DNA of 64,000 bases from Peteryoungia desertarenae (GTDB lineage: Bacteria > Pseudomonadota > Alphaproteobacteria > Rhizobiales > Rhizobiaceae), in the NCBI RefSeq assembly GCF_005860795.2, contig NZ_CP058351.1, positions 496,001-560,000 on the forward strand. Direction: 5' to 3'. This document shows, one piece after another, positions 7,802-17,364 of the stretch. Numbering within the stretch: the stretch's first letter is position 1; each line of letters opens with the position of its first letter. A model generated the notes under the pieces. That model worked only from the letters and a program-made list of their open reading frames with translations, was not told where the DNA came from and made no database searches. A program made the position numbers and the translations under genes.

Positions 7802-8934
7802 GGGCCGGCCCTCGCGACTGCTCCATCAGGAGCGCCATCCCCAGGCAGCGACTGGTAGTAAGACGTCACGTCCGAAATCTGATCCGCACTCAGTCTTGAC
7901 GCAACATGGGACATGATGCGTCCATAGGTCGTGCCGGTGCGCCCTCCGCGCTGCCAAAGCTCAAGTTGCCCGACGAGATAGTCGGCATGCTGCCCCGCCA
8001 GTCGCGGAAATTGCGGCGAGCGTCCGGCTGCGTGACAGCTGTCGCAAGCAGGAACGCCCCTTTTGGGATCGCCGCGCTGGGCAATGATGCGCCCCCGTTC
8101 GAGTTGCTCCGCATCCGAAGGAGGTGCGGTCACAGACCGGCTCTTTTCCACCCGCGCATAGCGAGCGACGAGCGCTCGCATCGTTTCCTCGTCGAGCAAG
8201 GCGGCGACGGGTTCCATGACGCCGCTCGGACGGTCTTGGCCGGCATATTCGCGCAGGCTGCGCAGCAGGTATTCAGGCGACTGCCCGGAAAGCCGCGGGA
8301 TGCGGTCGCCATTTGTATCCAGCCGCCCACTGTCATGGCAACGCCCGCATTCGGTAAAACGGTCGAAGCTAGCAAAGCCTTCTGTCCTCACGTCGTCGGA
8401 GATGCGGCGAACGCCCGCGAGATCGAGATATTGCTGATCGGACGGGCGCTGAAGCGTCTGCAGAAAGGCGGTCACCGCCCAGACCTCGTCGTCCCGCGTC
8501 TGGTCGGGCCAGGCTGGCATACCTGTGTATTTCAGACCATGCTTGACGATCCAGTATATCGTTTCCGGCTTTCGTTCCTCCAGGGCACTGGTTAGCTTCG
8601 GCGGTGACGGCAACATGCCTTCGACGATTGGATTGATCGCGTTGCCGGGACGATTGTGACAGGGAACGCATCCTGCCTCATAATGAGCGGCGCCGAGCCG
8701 CACCATGCCATCATCATCAAGCAACGGTGCCTCTATACCCATGGCCTGGGTGGCGATGGACTGTTCCCGAACCCTTTCGAGCATCCAGGTCGTCACCTGC
8801 AGATGGTCCCGGGAAGCGGCGACATTGTAGAGGCCCGACCAGACAAGAATTACGGCGAAACATGCCACCGCCGCGAGAGCGGCCAACAGGATCTTGGCCA
8901 CCCGCGGCCATCTGATCTCGCCATGCTGCATCAT
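7798..8934 (-). CDS. Membrane-anchored triheme cytochrome c
   Basis: A 378-residue protein with an uncleaved N-terminal anchor (about residues 13-33: AKILLAALAAVACFAVILVW). It has three heme-c sites: CVPCH (about 88-92), CGRCH (about 196-200) and CDSCH (about 297-301). The first domain resembles an oxidase- or dehydrogenase-linked cytochrome c (GLKYTGMPAW supplies a Met ligand). Domains two and three resemble the tandem c4/c553 fold (PRLSGQSPEYL and PRLAGQHADYL repeats). It probably feeds electrons to subunit II of the oxidase encoded just downstream (4-nt overlaps on both sides). Confidence 0.9.
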   Translation of the reverse strand: MMQHGEIRWPRVAKILLAALAAVACFAVILVWSGLYNVAASRDHLQVTTWMLERVREQSIATQAMGIEAPLLDDDGMVRLGAAHYEAGCVPCHNRPGNAINPIVEGMLPSPPKLTSALEERKPETIYWIVKHGLKYTGMPAWPDQTRDDEVWAVTAFLQTLQRPSDQQYLDLAGVRRISDDVRTEGFASFDRFTECGRCHDSGRLDTNGDRIPRLSGQSPEYLLRSLREYAGQDRPSGVMEPVAALLDEETMRALVARYARVEKSRSVTAPPSDAEQLERGRIIAQRGDPKRGVPACDSCHAAGRSPQFPRLAGQHADYLVGQLELWQRGGRTGTTYGRIMSHVASRLSADQISDVTSYYQSLPGDGAPDGAVARAGP

Positions 8935-9515
8935 TCAATCCTGGCAGTCGGCAGGACTGAATCCTCCCTGCTCCCTTTGCAGTCGATCTCGGTCAGCCAT
9001 CGGTTGGCGAGCAGAATGCCGCCAACCACATAGGTGACGGGACAGGTGGCAAGCATGAGCAAGCCTGCAAGCTGCTGATCGGCAAGCGTCGTCCCGACCA
9101 TCACCTCCCCACCGTGAACATGCCCAAGAAGCCCGAGATAAAGCATGCTCGGCGAAAAGACGAACAGAACCCCGAGCAGGCAAAACAGCTTGCTCGTCAC
9201 GAGCAGCGCAACAATCGGCTTCCAGCGCTGATTGCAGGCAAGGACCGAGTCCCAGAAACAAAAAGCTGCAGCAAAGAGGCTCGCCTGCATCAGAAGGTGT
9301 GTCGCACCGGAGTGCATCGCTTCATTCAGCAATGGCGGCGCATGCCATGCCCACAAGAGCAGGAGCTGCAGGGCGGTGGCTGTGACGAGGGCTCCGGATA
9401 CGGCTGGACGGGCCTGGATTCGGAGATGCCGAAGCGCGATCACGGTGATTGGCGCAATGCCGTTCATCAAAGCGGTGTGTGTCGCCATGTGCAGTGCCAG
9501 AGGTCCCATTGGCAT
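8931..9515 (-). CDS. ctaG: CtaG (caa3-type) cytochrome c oxidase assembly factor
   Basis: A 194-residue polytopic protein of the Caa3_CtaG family, with about five helices and the typical motifs LALHMATHTALMNGIAP, LLLWAWHAPPLLNEA and ATHLLMQASLFAAAFCFWDSV. The membrane histidines fit the proposed role in copper delivery to the oxidase. It is the first gene of the oxidase operon and overlaps the cytochrome gene by 4 nt. It is short compared with many family members (200-300 residues). No upstream in-frame ATG was found, so the start at 9515 is kept. Confidence 0.82.
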   Translation of the reverse strand: MPMGPLALHMATHTALMNGIAPITVIALRHLRIQARPAVSGALVTATALQLLLLWAWHAPPLLNEAMHSGATHLLMQASLFAAAFCFWDSVLACNQRWKPIVALLVTSKLFCLLGVLFVFSPSMLYLGLLGHVHGGEVMVGTTLADQQLAGLLMLATCPVTYVVGGILLANRWLTEIDCKGSREDSVLPTARIE

Positions 9516-9739
9516 CCCCTTAATGCCGCCCGGACCGGAGATCGCAGCGTGCGGTCGTCATGATGGATCGGATCAATCGGCGAAATGCCTGCAGGGCGCA
9601 GCTCCGGCCCCGGCTGGCCATTTTTCCCGTATCCCAGCAGATTTATGAAACCTAATTCGGCGCCGTGGGTTCCATTCTGTCCGTCTTTTCTTCGTTTCGC
9701 ATCGCCATGGGCACAATTCCACGCTCCGAAAGGATCTCC
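9516..9739. promoter_or_regulatory. Divergent intergenic region, oxidase operon / RND pump
   Basis: These 224 bases separate two divergently transcribed units and must contain both promoters. No complete FNR/FixK-type palindrome (TTGAT-N4-ATCAA) was found. A ribosome-binding site AAAGGA lies at about 9729-9734 before the pump adaptor. Confidence 0.5.
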
Positions 9740-11071
9740 ATGAAGACGTCCACATGGATCGCTGCAGGATTGACATTGGCAACGGGCGCCTGGTTGGCAA
9801 GCGGCGTTCTGACCGGCAAGGAAGAGCCTGAGACGCAGACCGACGCCAGTGCCGCAACGAACGAGCCGACACTGGTCGAAGTGGTACGCTCGCAGGCGCG
9901 TCCTGTTCCGATCTACCTCTACGCCCAAGGTGAGGCCCGCCCCTTCAGGAGCGCGTCCGCCGTCGTCCAAACAGCAGGTCGCGTCCGGTCGATCAAAATT
10001 CAGCAGGGCGACAGGGTCGAGGCGGGAGATGTCATAGCGACCATAGGACTGGATGACCTTCCCGCCAGGCGGGAAAGTGCGCAAACGCAGGTCTTGGCGT
10101 TCGAACGCGATCTGGAGGGGATAGAGAACCTGGTGCAACAGGGAGCCGCTGCGGAAACGCGAGGGCGCGAACTGTCTGCCCGCCTCGCTGAGGCGCGTGC
10201 CGAACTCGCAACCATCAATTCCCAGATCGAGAAGGCGACCCTGACGGCTCCGATCTCCGGCATCGTCGAAAACGTCCACCTCAATGAAGGGCAGTTCGCC
10301 GCGACTGGCACGGAGATGGCGACGATCGTCAACAATTCGCCTCTTCGCGTGACCTTTCGGATATCGCAGCAGAACTACGGGAAAGTCGATCTCGGGAGCA
10401 TCGTGCTGGTCAATTTTGCCACCGGCGGATCAGCCAAGGGGCGTGTGTGCTTCCTGTCGCGAACTGCCGATCCGCAAACCCGCACCTTTCGGGCCGAGGC
10501 GCGAGTGCCCAACCCGGAAGGCATGGTCCCATCCCATGTAAGTGCGGAGCTTCGGGTAGAGACGGATGAGCTCGCGGCACATTTCGTTTCACCCGCCATA
10601 CTCTCCCTGAACGACGAGGGCATCCTGGGCGTGAAGTCGGTGAACGAAGGCAGTGTGGTGCTCTTCAGACAAGCCGGGATCGTTCGCACTGAAGCCGATG
10701 GGGTCTGGATCGCCGACTTGCCGGAGGCCATTCGCCTGATTTCGGTCGGGCAAGGTTTTGTGCGCGATGGCGAAAAGGTCCGCATTGTCGAGGAAGGAGA
10801 AGCGACCAGCGGCGAAATGAAGGGAGATGCGCCGCTTCCCACAGCTTCCGTCCAGAGCGACCCGTTTTCCGATGCCGTTGCATTGCCTGATCCGCCAACT
10901 GCCAACACACTCTGCGCGGCACAGGGCACACCGGATCCGCTGGAAAGCTCTTTTCGCGCCACTGCCCCTGCCACTGGCCCCAAAACTGAATTGCCGTCCG
11001 GCGAGACACCGAGCGCCACCCGCCTCGGCGGAAGCGGTGGCCAAGTCTCCGGGGAGGCTGGACAGGAATGA
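9740..11071 (+). CDS. RND efflux periplasmic adaptor (membrane fusion protein)
   Basis: A HlyD/AcrA-like adaptor linking the inner-membrane RND permease to an outer-membrane channel. ATG at 9740 is chosen over one 75 nt upstream because it follows AAAGGA and begins a signal/anchor (MKTSTWIAAGLTLATGAWLA). The lipoyl half-motifs are GRVRSIKIQQGDRVEAGDVIATI and ATLTAPISGIVENVHLNEGQF (each read in part), flanking a short coiled coil at about residues 105-160. A beta-barrel domain follows (SPLRVTFRISQQN). The last 75 or so residues are Pro/Ser/Thr-rich and look disordered, longer than usual. It overlaps the permease start by 4 nt. No outer-membrane factor is encoded nearby. Confidence 0.87.
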   Translation: MKTSTWIAAGLTLATGAWLASGVLTGKEEPETQTDASAATNEPTLVEVVRSQARPVPIYLYAQGEARPFRSASAVVQTAGRVRSIKIQQGDRVEAGDVIATIGLDDLPARRESAQTQVLAFERDLEGIENLVQQGAAAETRGRELSARLAEARAELATINSQIEKATLTAPISGIVENVHLNEGQFAATGTEMATIVNNSPLRVTFRISQQNYGKVDLGSIVLVNFATGGSAKGRVCFLSRTADPQTRTFRAEARVPNPEGMVPSHVSAELRVETDELAAHFVSPAILSLNDEGILGVKSVNEGSVVLFRQAGIVRTEADGVWIADLPEAIRLISVGQGFVRDGEKVRIVEEGEATSGEMKGDAPLPTASVQSDPFSDAVALPDPPTANTLCAAQGTPDPLESSFRATAPATGPKTELPSGETPSATRLGGSGGQVSGEAGQE

Positions 11072-14000
11072 AAGGACTGATCGACCTCGCCTTCCGCCGC
11101 AGTCGCGTCGTGACGATGATCTTCTTTCTTACGCTGGTCGCCGGCGTCTACGCCTATGTCAGCATACCCAAGGAATCGGCGCCGGATGTCCCCATCCCGA
11201 TCATCTACGTTTCCGTCGTCTATCCGGGCATTTCGCCGGAGGATTCTGAACGGCTTCTGGTCCGTCCTTTGGAACAAGAGCTACAATCGATCGAGGGTAT
11301 CGATGAGATGCGAGCAATCGCGGCGCAGGGTTACGCCTCGATGACTCTCGAATTCGCCGCCGGTTTCGATGCCGACCAGGCCGAAGAGGACGTCCGGCAG
11401 GCGGTGGAGACCGCCAAGGCTGAACTGCCCGCCGAGGCCGAAGAACCCGTCGTGCAGGAAGTCAATGTCGCCCTTTTCCCGGTTCTGACCGTTACCCTTT
11501 CCGGCCCGATATCCGAGCGCGCACTTATCGAGATCGCAAAGACGTTCCAGGACAGGATAGAGGCACTGCCTTCGGTGCTGGAGGCGGAAATCGGCGGGGC
11601 GCGGTCCGATGTTCTGGAGGTCCTGGTGGATCCCTCGACGCTCCAGAGTTACGATGTATCCTTCAGCGATCTGCTGACACAGATTCAGCGCAACAACCAG
11701 TTGATCGCGGCAGGCAGCATCGAAGGCAATGCTGGCAGGCTGACGCTGAAGGTACCAGGGGTAATCGAGAACCTGCAGGATGTCCGGTCCATTCCCGTCA
11801 AGGTTTCAGGCGACACTGTCGTGACCCTGGCCGATGTCGCGACCCTGCGCAGCGGGTTCAACGACCCGGAGGGCTTTGCCCGTATCGACGGGCAGCCAGC
11901 CCTATCCCTGGAGATTCGCAAACGCATCGGGGCAAACATCATCAAAACCGTTGAAGCGGTAAGAGCGGTGATGGACGAGGGGGCATCGCTTCTCCCCGAA
12001 GGCGTCGCCGTCACCTACCTTCAAGATCAGTCGAAGGAGGTTCGCGACACGCTCGGCGATCTTGAAAACAACGTCTTGACGGCGGTCATACTGGTGATGA
12101 TCGTCACCGTGGCCATGCTGGGCTGGCGAAATGCCCTTTTGGTTTGCCTGTCCATTCCGGCCTCTTTCTTCGCCGGGATCATCGCCTTGTGGGGGATGGG
12201 CTATACGCTCAACATCATCGTCCTCTTCAGCCTGATCCTGGTGCTCGGTATGCTCGTCGACGCGGCTGTCGTCACCACGGAGCTGGCAGACCGCTGGATG
12301 TCGAGTGGCAAACCTCCGGTCGAGGCCTATCGCGAGGCCTCGAAACGCATGGCCTGGCCCATCACTTCATCGACGCTCACGACGCTCTGTGTCTTCTTTC
12401 CACTACTGTTCTGGCAGGGGGTCGTGGGGGAATTCATGAAATTCCTGCCGATCACCGTGATCATCATCTTGATCGCATCGCTTGCGGTGGGGCTGATATT
12501 CATCCCTGTTCTCGGCGGCCTCTTTGGCCGTCGCAATCCCCGCAGCCAGAAGGAAGAGGAGGCGTTAACGGCTGCCGAAAGCGGCAACCTGGATCAACTC
12601 GACCCTGTCTCGAGCCGCTATGCTTCGCTGCTGCGGCATCTGTTGCACCGGCCCGGCGTCACTCTCTTCATAGCTTTTCTGCTGCTTGCCGGAGCAACTG
12701 GCAGCTATGTGATGTTCGGACGAGGTGTTGAGTTCTTTCCCCAGATCGAGCCGCGCATCTTGCAGGTGACTATCAAGGCGCGAGACAATCTCTCAATCTA
12801 TGAAAGTGACCAACTCGTGCGCCGGGTCGGCGACACGCTCTCGGGTATCAGCGGCATCGAGCACATCTACACCCGGACCACTGGACGCCAGACGCGACCG
12901 GGGCAAGAAGCGGCCGACACGATCGGCGTTCTCCAGCTGGATCTGGTTGCATGGGATCAACGCCGGCGTGCAGCCGAGATCGTCGAAGAAGTTCGGGACA
13001 AGACGACCAACCTGCCCGGTATTGCCATATCGGTAGAAGAGCAACAGTCCGGCCCAGGACAGGGAAAGCCGATCCAGTTGCGTCTCGCGGGCCAGAACGT
13101 CGAGCAACTCGAAGGCGCGGCCATCCGTGTCCGCGAATTGATGGCCGAGGTCGGCGGCTTCACCGACATCGAAGACACGAGCAATGTGGAAGCTGTGGAA
13201 TGGCTGCTCGAAGTTGATCGCGAGAAGGCGGCACGCTTCGGTGCGGACGTCGCCACCTTAGGCCAGGGCGTGCAGCTTCTGACGCGAGGCTTGAAGCTGG
13301 CCGAGTATCGGCCGGCGACCAGCGATGAACCCGTCGATATCGTCGTTCGCTTCCCGTCACACGAGCGCAATCTCGACGGTGTCATGGAGCTTCGCATCCC
13401 GACCGCCTATGGCGACACGCCGATCCGCAATTTTGTCGAGATCGAGCCATCTCCGACAACGGGGGTGATCCGTCGCGTGAACGCCGAGCGTGTCGTGACG
13501 ATCGAAAGCGACATTGCAGGCGGTGCTCTTGCGGCCACGAAAACCGATGGCCTAAGAGCTGCGATAGAACGCGCCAAGCTTCCCGAAGACGTTGCCTACG
13601 AGTTCTTGGGGCAGCAGGAGGACATTCAGGAGGCGTCGCGATTCCTGCTGCAGGCCTTCATCGCTGCAATCGCGCTGATGCTGCTTGTGCTCGTGGCCCA
13701 GCTCAACAGTCTGTATCAGGCCTTTCTTGTGATGACGGCCATCCTCTTTTCGATCACCGGCGTCTTTCTCGGACTTCTCATCACCGACCGCCCCTTCGGC
13801 ATTGTGATGGGCGGCCTCGGCATGATTTCATTGGCAGGCATCGTTGTTAACAACAACATTGTCTTGATCGACACCTATAACGAGATGCGCAAGAAGGGCC
13901 ATGAGCCGGAGGAAGCGGCGCTTAGAACGGGCGTACAACGCTTGCGACCGGTGTTCCTGACTTCGATCAACGACATTCTCGGCCTGCTTCCCCTCGTCTT

Positions 14001-14202
14001 GGGGCTGAACATCGACCTGATCTCTCGCCAGATCCAATACGGCGCCCCCTCGACACAATACTGGATTGAACTGTCCACGACCGTGGCAGGCGGTCTTGCC
14101 TTCGCGACGGTCATGACACTGATCCTCACACCCTGCATGCTGCTTTTGGGCCATCAAGCGTCGCAATTTTCTGTGCCTAGGTTTATCCGACGGGTATCGT
14201 AA
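11068..14202 (+). CDS. RND (AcrB/HAE-type) efflux permease
   Basis: A 1044-residue proton-driven exporter with the two-fold RND layout: N-terminal helix, large porter loop, helices 2-7, second loop, helices 8-12. Motifs include SAPDVPIPIIYVSVVYPG after helix 1, LVLGMLVDAAVVTTELADRW in helix 4 and GIVVNNNIVLIDTYNEM in helix 10. In helix 4 only the first Asp of the usual Asp-Asp proton relay is present (VDAA), and helix 10 has Asn where AcrB has Lys. That pattern recurs in an RND branch distinct from AcrB, so drug specificity should not be assumed. It forms an operon with the adaptor, divergent from the oxidase genes. Confidence 0.9.
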   Translation: MKGLIDLAFRRSRVVTMIFFLTLVAGVYAYVSIPKESAPDVPIPIIYVSVVYPGISPEDSERLLVRPLEQELQSIEGIDEMRAIAAQGYASMTLEFAAGFDADQAEEDVRQAVETAKAELPAEAEEPVVQEVNVALFPVLTVTLSGPISERALIEIAKTFQDRIEALPSVLEAEIGGARSDVLEVLVDPSTLQSYDVSFSDLLTQIQRNNQLIAAGSIEGNAGRLTLKVPGVIENLQDVRSIPVKVSGDTVVTLADVATLRSGFNDPEGFARIDGQPALSLEIRKRIGANIIKTVEAVRAVMDEGASLLPEGVAVTYLQDQSKEVRDTLGDLENNVLTAVILVMIVTVAMLGWRNALLVCLSIPASFFAGIIALWGMGYTLNIIVLFSLILVLGMLVDAAVVTTELADRWMSSGKPPVEAYREASKRMAWPITSSTLTTLCVFFPLLFWQGVVGEFMKFLPITVIIILIASLAVGLIFIPVLGGLFGRRNPRSQKEEEALTAAESGNLDQLDPVSSRYASLLRHLLHRPGVTLFIAFLLLAGATGSYVMFGRGVEFFPQIEPRILQVTIKARDNLSIYESDQLVRRVGDTLSGISGIEHIYTRTTGRQTRPGQEAADTIGVLQLDLVAWDQRRRAAEIVEEVRDKTTNLPGIAISVEEQQSGPGQGKPIQLRLAGQNVEQLEGAAIRVRELMAEVGGFTDIEDTSNVEAVEWLLEVDREKAARFGADVATLGQGVQLLTRGLKLAEYRPATSDEPVDIVVRFPSHERNLDGVMELRIPTAYGDTPIRNFVEIEPSPTTGVIRRVNAERVVTIESDIAGGALAATKTDGLRAAIERAKLPEDVAYEFLGQQEDIQEASRFLLQAFIAAIALMLLVLVAQLNSLYQAFLVMTAILFSITGVFLGLLITDRPFGIVMGGLGMISLAGIVVNNNIVLIDTYNEMRKKGHEPEEAALRTGVQRLRPVFLTSINDILGLLPLVLGLNIDLISRQIQYGAPSTQYWIELSTTVAGGLAFATVMTLILTPCMLLLGHQASQFSVPRFIRRVS

Positions 14203-14250
14203 ACTCAACGTGTGAGAAGCGATGAGGTCGCTTGCTGTTTAGCTTGGTGA

Positions 14251-14990
14251 TTATGTCCGAGCGATTTCGGCCCACATGCTTGTGGCGGGAGCGCGTAGTT
14301 CGCGAGGGTGACTGGCGGAAATGTCGCGGCGTGGGATGTGGAGGAGGTTGGCGATCGGACCGTGAATGGAAACGAAGCGCTGCAATTGTCGCCGTGATTT
14401 GCAGCGCTTCATGATCCGTTCTTGCCTTCGGACCAATCGGTGGGAATTCTCCGCCCGATTGTTCAGGCCTTGATGGGATCGGTGCTCGACACCGGACATG
14501 ACTTCTCGTTTTGGGGCGTCTTGGGAGCGAAGCTGGTCGGTGATCATCACACGTGGCGCATCAACCTGACCCCTGAGCAGCTTGGGCAACAGGCGTCTGG
14601 CGGCCTTGGCATTGCGGCGGCTCTGCACCAGAACGTCCAGAACGGAACCGTCCTGATCGACCGCACGCCATAGCGTTGATGTTTCTCGCCCCGGATCGAC
14701 ATGACAGCTTCGTCAAGATGCCACTTGTCGCCGAGCCGGCCCGACGACCGTCGACGGATCTGTTTGGCAAACTGCGTCCGAATTTTTCCGCTCACAGCCG
14801 GACCGTCTGATGCGAAACGATGATCCCACCGGCCGCCAGCATATCCTCGACCATCCGCAGGCTCAGCGGAAATCGGGAATAAAGCCACACGGCGTGGGCG
14901 ATGATTTCGGCCGGAAAGCGATGGCGACGATAGAGAGGATCTCCGTCGGTCATGCCAAAGCATCGTACAGCGAAGTCCAGGCTTCGTTAA
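14251..14990 (-). pseudogene. IS6-family transposase, broken by a stop and frameshifts
   Basis: On the minus strand the pieces read HRFPAEIIAHAVWLYSRFPL and LRMVEDMLAAGGIIVSHQTV, then a TGA where the family has Trp. After a frame change comes GRLGDKWHLDEAVMSIRG (first DDE Asp). After a second shift come VQSRRNAKAARRLLPKLL, RVMITDQLRS (second Asp) and GLNNRAENSHRLVRRQERIMK (DDE Glu). All catalytic blocks are recognisable but cannot be translated as one protein, so it is inactive. No terminal inverted repeats were identified. It sits directly beside the end of the 14-gene catabolic operon. Confidence 0.85.
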
Positions 14991-15062
14991 GTTGACGATG
15001 CCTTCGGACCTGAGACCTGCTCTTCTGATCCTCAAAACAACTGGAAGTTCATCCGGAAAAGA

Positions 15063-16346
15063 TCATGTGTGAGGCATATGATCGAACTGAGGAAGAATGA
15101 GAATGGCTCGGAAATCGTTGACGTTGGTCAGGGTCGGTCCTGTGACAACCTGGCTGTCGACGGCTGCGAAAAAGGAATGGGCGTCGTTACGACGGAGCGC
15201 CAGATGGGGATCGATGCCGCGTTCGGCCGCGATCTTCAGCACGTCAGGCCCGAAAACGGCGCCCGCTACTTCGGCGGCGCCGTCCACGCCATCGGTGTCG
15301 CAGGCCAGGGCATGTATCCCTTCGGCGCCGTCAAGCGCGAGCGCAAGCGCGAGGCAGAACTCCGCATTCGGCCCGCCTACACCGTTACCACGGCGGGTGA
15401 CCGTCAATTCCCCACCTGAGAGCAGAAGCTTCGGTGCGTCGCCCGGTTTCATGTCGCGTTGCAACGCCAAAGCCTCTTTCGCCTGTTCCGTAGCTGCCTC
15501 GCGCGCCTCACCTTCGAGCGCATCTCCCAGCAGGCGCACGTCGCATCCGGCTGCCGAGGCAAGCGCCGCGGCAGCCTTCAGCGACTGGCGTGGCGCGGCA
15601 TAGATAAGGTTTCGGGTTCTGGACAGGCGGCGATCGCCAGGCTGCACCACACCGGAGCCATGGGACAAGGCGTCCCGTACAGACCGCGGTACATCGACCT
15701 TCCATTGATCGATTACCGCAATGGCATCCTGCGGCGTCGTTTTATCAGCGACAGTCGGGCCGGAGCCGATGAAGGCCGGATCGTCACCGGGCACATCAGA
15801 GATAATCAGCGCCAGCAGTCGTGACGGCCAGGCAGACGCCGCCAGTTGACCACCCTTGACCCGGCTGAGATGCTTGCGCACCGTATTGATCCGGTCGATC
15901 GGCGCACCGGAGGCGAGAAGAGCCTGGTTGACGGCCTGTTTTTCGGCCAGCGACACGCCCGGTACCGGTTGAACCAGCAAGGACGAGGCGCCGCCTGATA
16001 TCAGCGCCAGAACAAAATCGCCCTCACCCGCACCTTCGACGAGGGAAAGCATGCGGGTGGTAGCCTCCAGCCCGGCCTGGTCCGGCACCGGGTGTGCCGC
16101 CTCGACGATCTCTATCCCGCGACACGGACGTGAATAGCCATAACGGGTTATGACGAGCCCCTCGCACGGACCCCAGGCAGCTTCGACGGCTTCGGCCATA
16201 CGGGCGCTTGCCTTGCCGGCACCGATGACAAGCACGCGTCCCTTTGGTTTTTCCGGAAGAAAGTCTTTGAGCGAGCGCATGGGGTCGGCGACTTCGACAG
16301 CCCGATCGAAGAGGTTCCTGAGAAAGCGGTCCGGGCGATCTATCAA
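15063..16346 (-). CDS. Glycerate 2-kinase, MOFRL family (GckA/TtuD-like)
   Basis: ATP-dependent kinase predicted to make 2-phosphoglycerate from D-glycerate, feeding lower glycolysis. Motifs are VIGAGKASARMAEAVE near the N-terminus, LISGGASSLLVQPVPG, IISDVPGDDPAFIGSGPT, and the C-terminal MOFRL domain with LSGGELTVT...GGPNAEF and ACDTDGVDG. The start is taken as TTG at 16346, overlapping the LacI-gene stop as TTGA. An upstream in-frame ATG would lie deep inside the regulator gene and add unrelated residues. It is the last gene of the 14-gene operon, which suggests that the pathway ends in glycerate. Relatives are often mislabelled hydroxypyruvate reductase. Confidence 0.87.
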   Translation of the reverse strand: MIDRPDRFLRNLFDRAVEVADPMRSLKDFLPEKPKGRVLVIGAGKASARMAEAVEAAWGPCEGLVITRYGYSRPCRGIEIVEAAHPVPDQAGLEATTRMLSLVEGAGEGDFVLALISGGASSLLVQPVPGVSLAEKQAVNQALLASGAPIDRINTVRKHLSRVKGGQLAASAWPSRLLALIISDVPGDDPAFIGSGPTVADKTTPQDAIAVIDQWKVDVPRSVRDALSHGSGVVQPGDRRLSRTRNLIYAAPRQSLKAAAALASAAGCDVRLLGDALEGEAREAATEQAKEALALQRDMKPGDAPKLLLSGGELTVTRRGNGVGGPNAEFCLALALALDGAEGIHALACDTDGVDGAAEVAGAVFGPDVLKIAAERGIDPHLALRRNDAHSFFAAVDSQVVTGPTLTNVNDFRAILILPQFDHMPHT

Positions 16347-17359
16347 GGAGTATCCCCCAGGTCGCTGGTGTCGCGGATGACGAGTTCTACCGCTGTCAGG
16401 GTCTCCGGGTCGGGGCGCCTTCCCTCCTCCAGCCAGACAAGGATTGTAGCGGCGACACTTCGCCCAAACTCGGCAATGCCGCAATGGATGGTGGAGAGGG
16501 CCGGAAAGACCTGACTACATTCTTCGATGTCGTCGAAGCCGATCATACGGAAATCCTCGCCGACCTTCCGGTTGAGTCTGGCAAAGCCCGAAAGCATCCC
16601 CAGTGCGACCAGATCGTTGAAGCAGATTGCAGCATCGATGTCGGGATGCCTTAGCACCAGTTCCTCCGCAGCCTCACGGCCAAAGCTGCGACTTGCCCTT
16701 CCCGACAGGACGAAAGGCTCCATGCCCGTTTCGGCAAGTATGTCGAAGTAACCTATCATGCGTTCGCGCGTGACGGCTCGGTCTGCCAGACCTCCGACAA
16801 AGGCAATGCGGCGCGGAGAGAAGGAAAGAATGTGCCGCGCAGCAAGCTGACTGCCCTGTCGATAGTCAGGAGCCGCGAACGGAAACTGTTCGACACGTGG
16901 ATCGACCTTGCGCAGCACCTGCATGGCCGGAATAGCGCCCCGCGCGATGGCGTCAAAAGTTCCACCATCATCGCCATAGGCAGGAGAGATGACCAGCGCT
17001 GAGACGCCGTGCTCGATCATCGCGCCAACAACCTGGGCCTGGACAACCGGATCCTCGTCGGTGTTGGCGACAACAGTCGCATAACCTCTCGCGGAAAGAG
17101 CCATTTGCAGCGAGGTTGCAAATTCCGTGAAGAACGGGTTTCGCAGGTCGTTGATGACAAGGCCGATGAGCCCGACATTCGACGACCGGAGATTGGCGGC
17201 AGCGCGGTTATAGACATAGCCGACCTTGTCCATTGCCTCGCGGACCAGAAGTCGCGTTTCCTCCTTGACCAGCGGACTGTTCTGCAGGACGAGGCTGACG
17301 GTGGACTTGGAAATCCCCGCCACCCGCGCCACGTCGATGATCGTCGGCCGACGCTCCAT
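16343..17359 (-). CDS. LacI-family transcriptional regulator
   Basis: A 338-residue repressor. The N-terminal HTH reads TIIDVARVAGISKSTVSLVLQ, with the hinge helix near RAAANLRSS, followed by a periplasmic-binding-like sensor (NVGLIGLVINDLRNPFF onward; FNDLVALGML; MIGFDDIEECSQVFPALSTI). It lies inside the operon it probably controls, 5 nt after the DUF993 gene. The best target is the paired palindrome TGGATCGTTCCA / TGGAACGATCCA ahead of the first gene, whose central CG is typical of LacI operators. The ligand is unknown, probably a sugar or a sugar-derived intermediate. Confidence 0.92.
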   Translation of the reverse strand: MERRPTIIDVARVAGISKSTVSLVLQNSPLVKEETRLLVREAMDKVGYVYNRAAANLRSSNVGLIGLVINDLRNPFFTEFATSLQMALSARGYATVVANTDEDPVVQAQVVGAMIEHGVSALVISPAYGDDGGTFDAIARGAIPAMQVLRKVDPRVEQFPFAAPDYRQGSQLAARHILSFSPRRIAFVGGLADRAVTRERMIGYFDILAETGMEPFVLSGRASRSFGREAAEELVLRHPDIDAAICFNDLVALGMLSGFARLNRKVGEDFRMIGFDDIEECSQVFPALSTIHCGIAEFGRSVAATILVWLEEGRRPDPETLTAVELVIRDTSDLGDTP

Positions 17360-17364
17360 GCCTC

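Noticed and set aside
9540..9600. Possible FNR/FixK box near the oxidase operon (TTGATCCGATCC on the minus strand)
   Set aside because: Only the first half-site fits TTGAT-N4-ATCAA; the second half does not match, so oxygen control through FixK is not supported.
11068..14202. RND pump as a heavy-metal (CzcA) exporter because of nearby CDF/RND remnants
   Set aside because: Helix 4 and helix 10 motifs do not look like CzcA; the remnants lie on the far side of the oxidase operon and need not be related.
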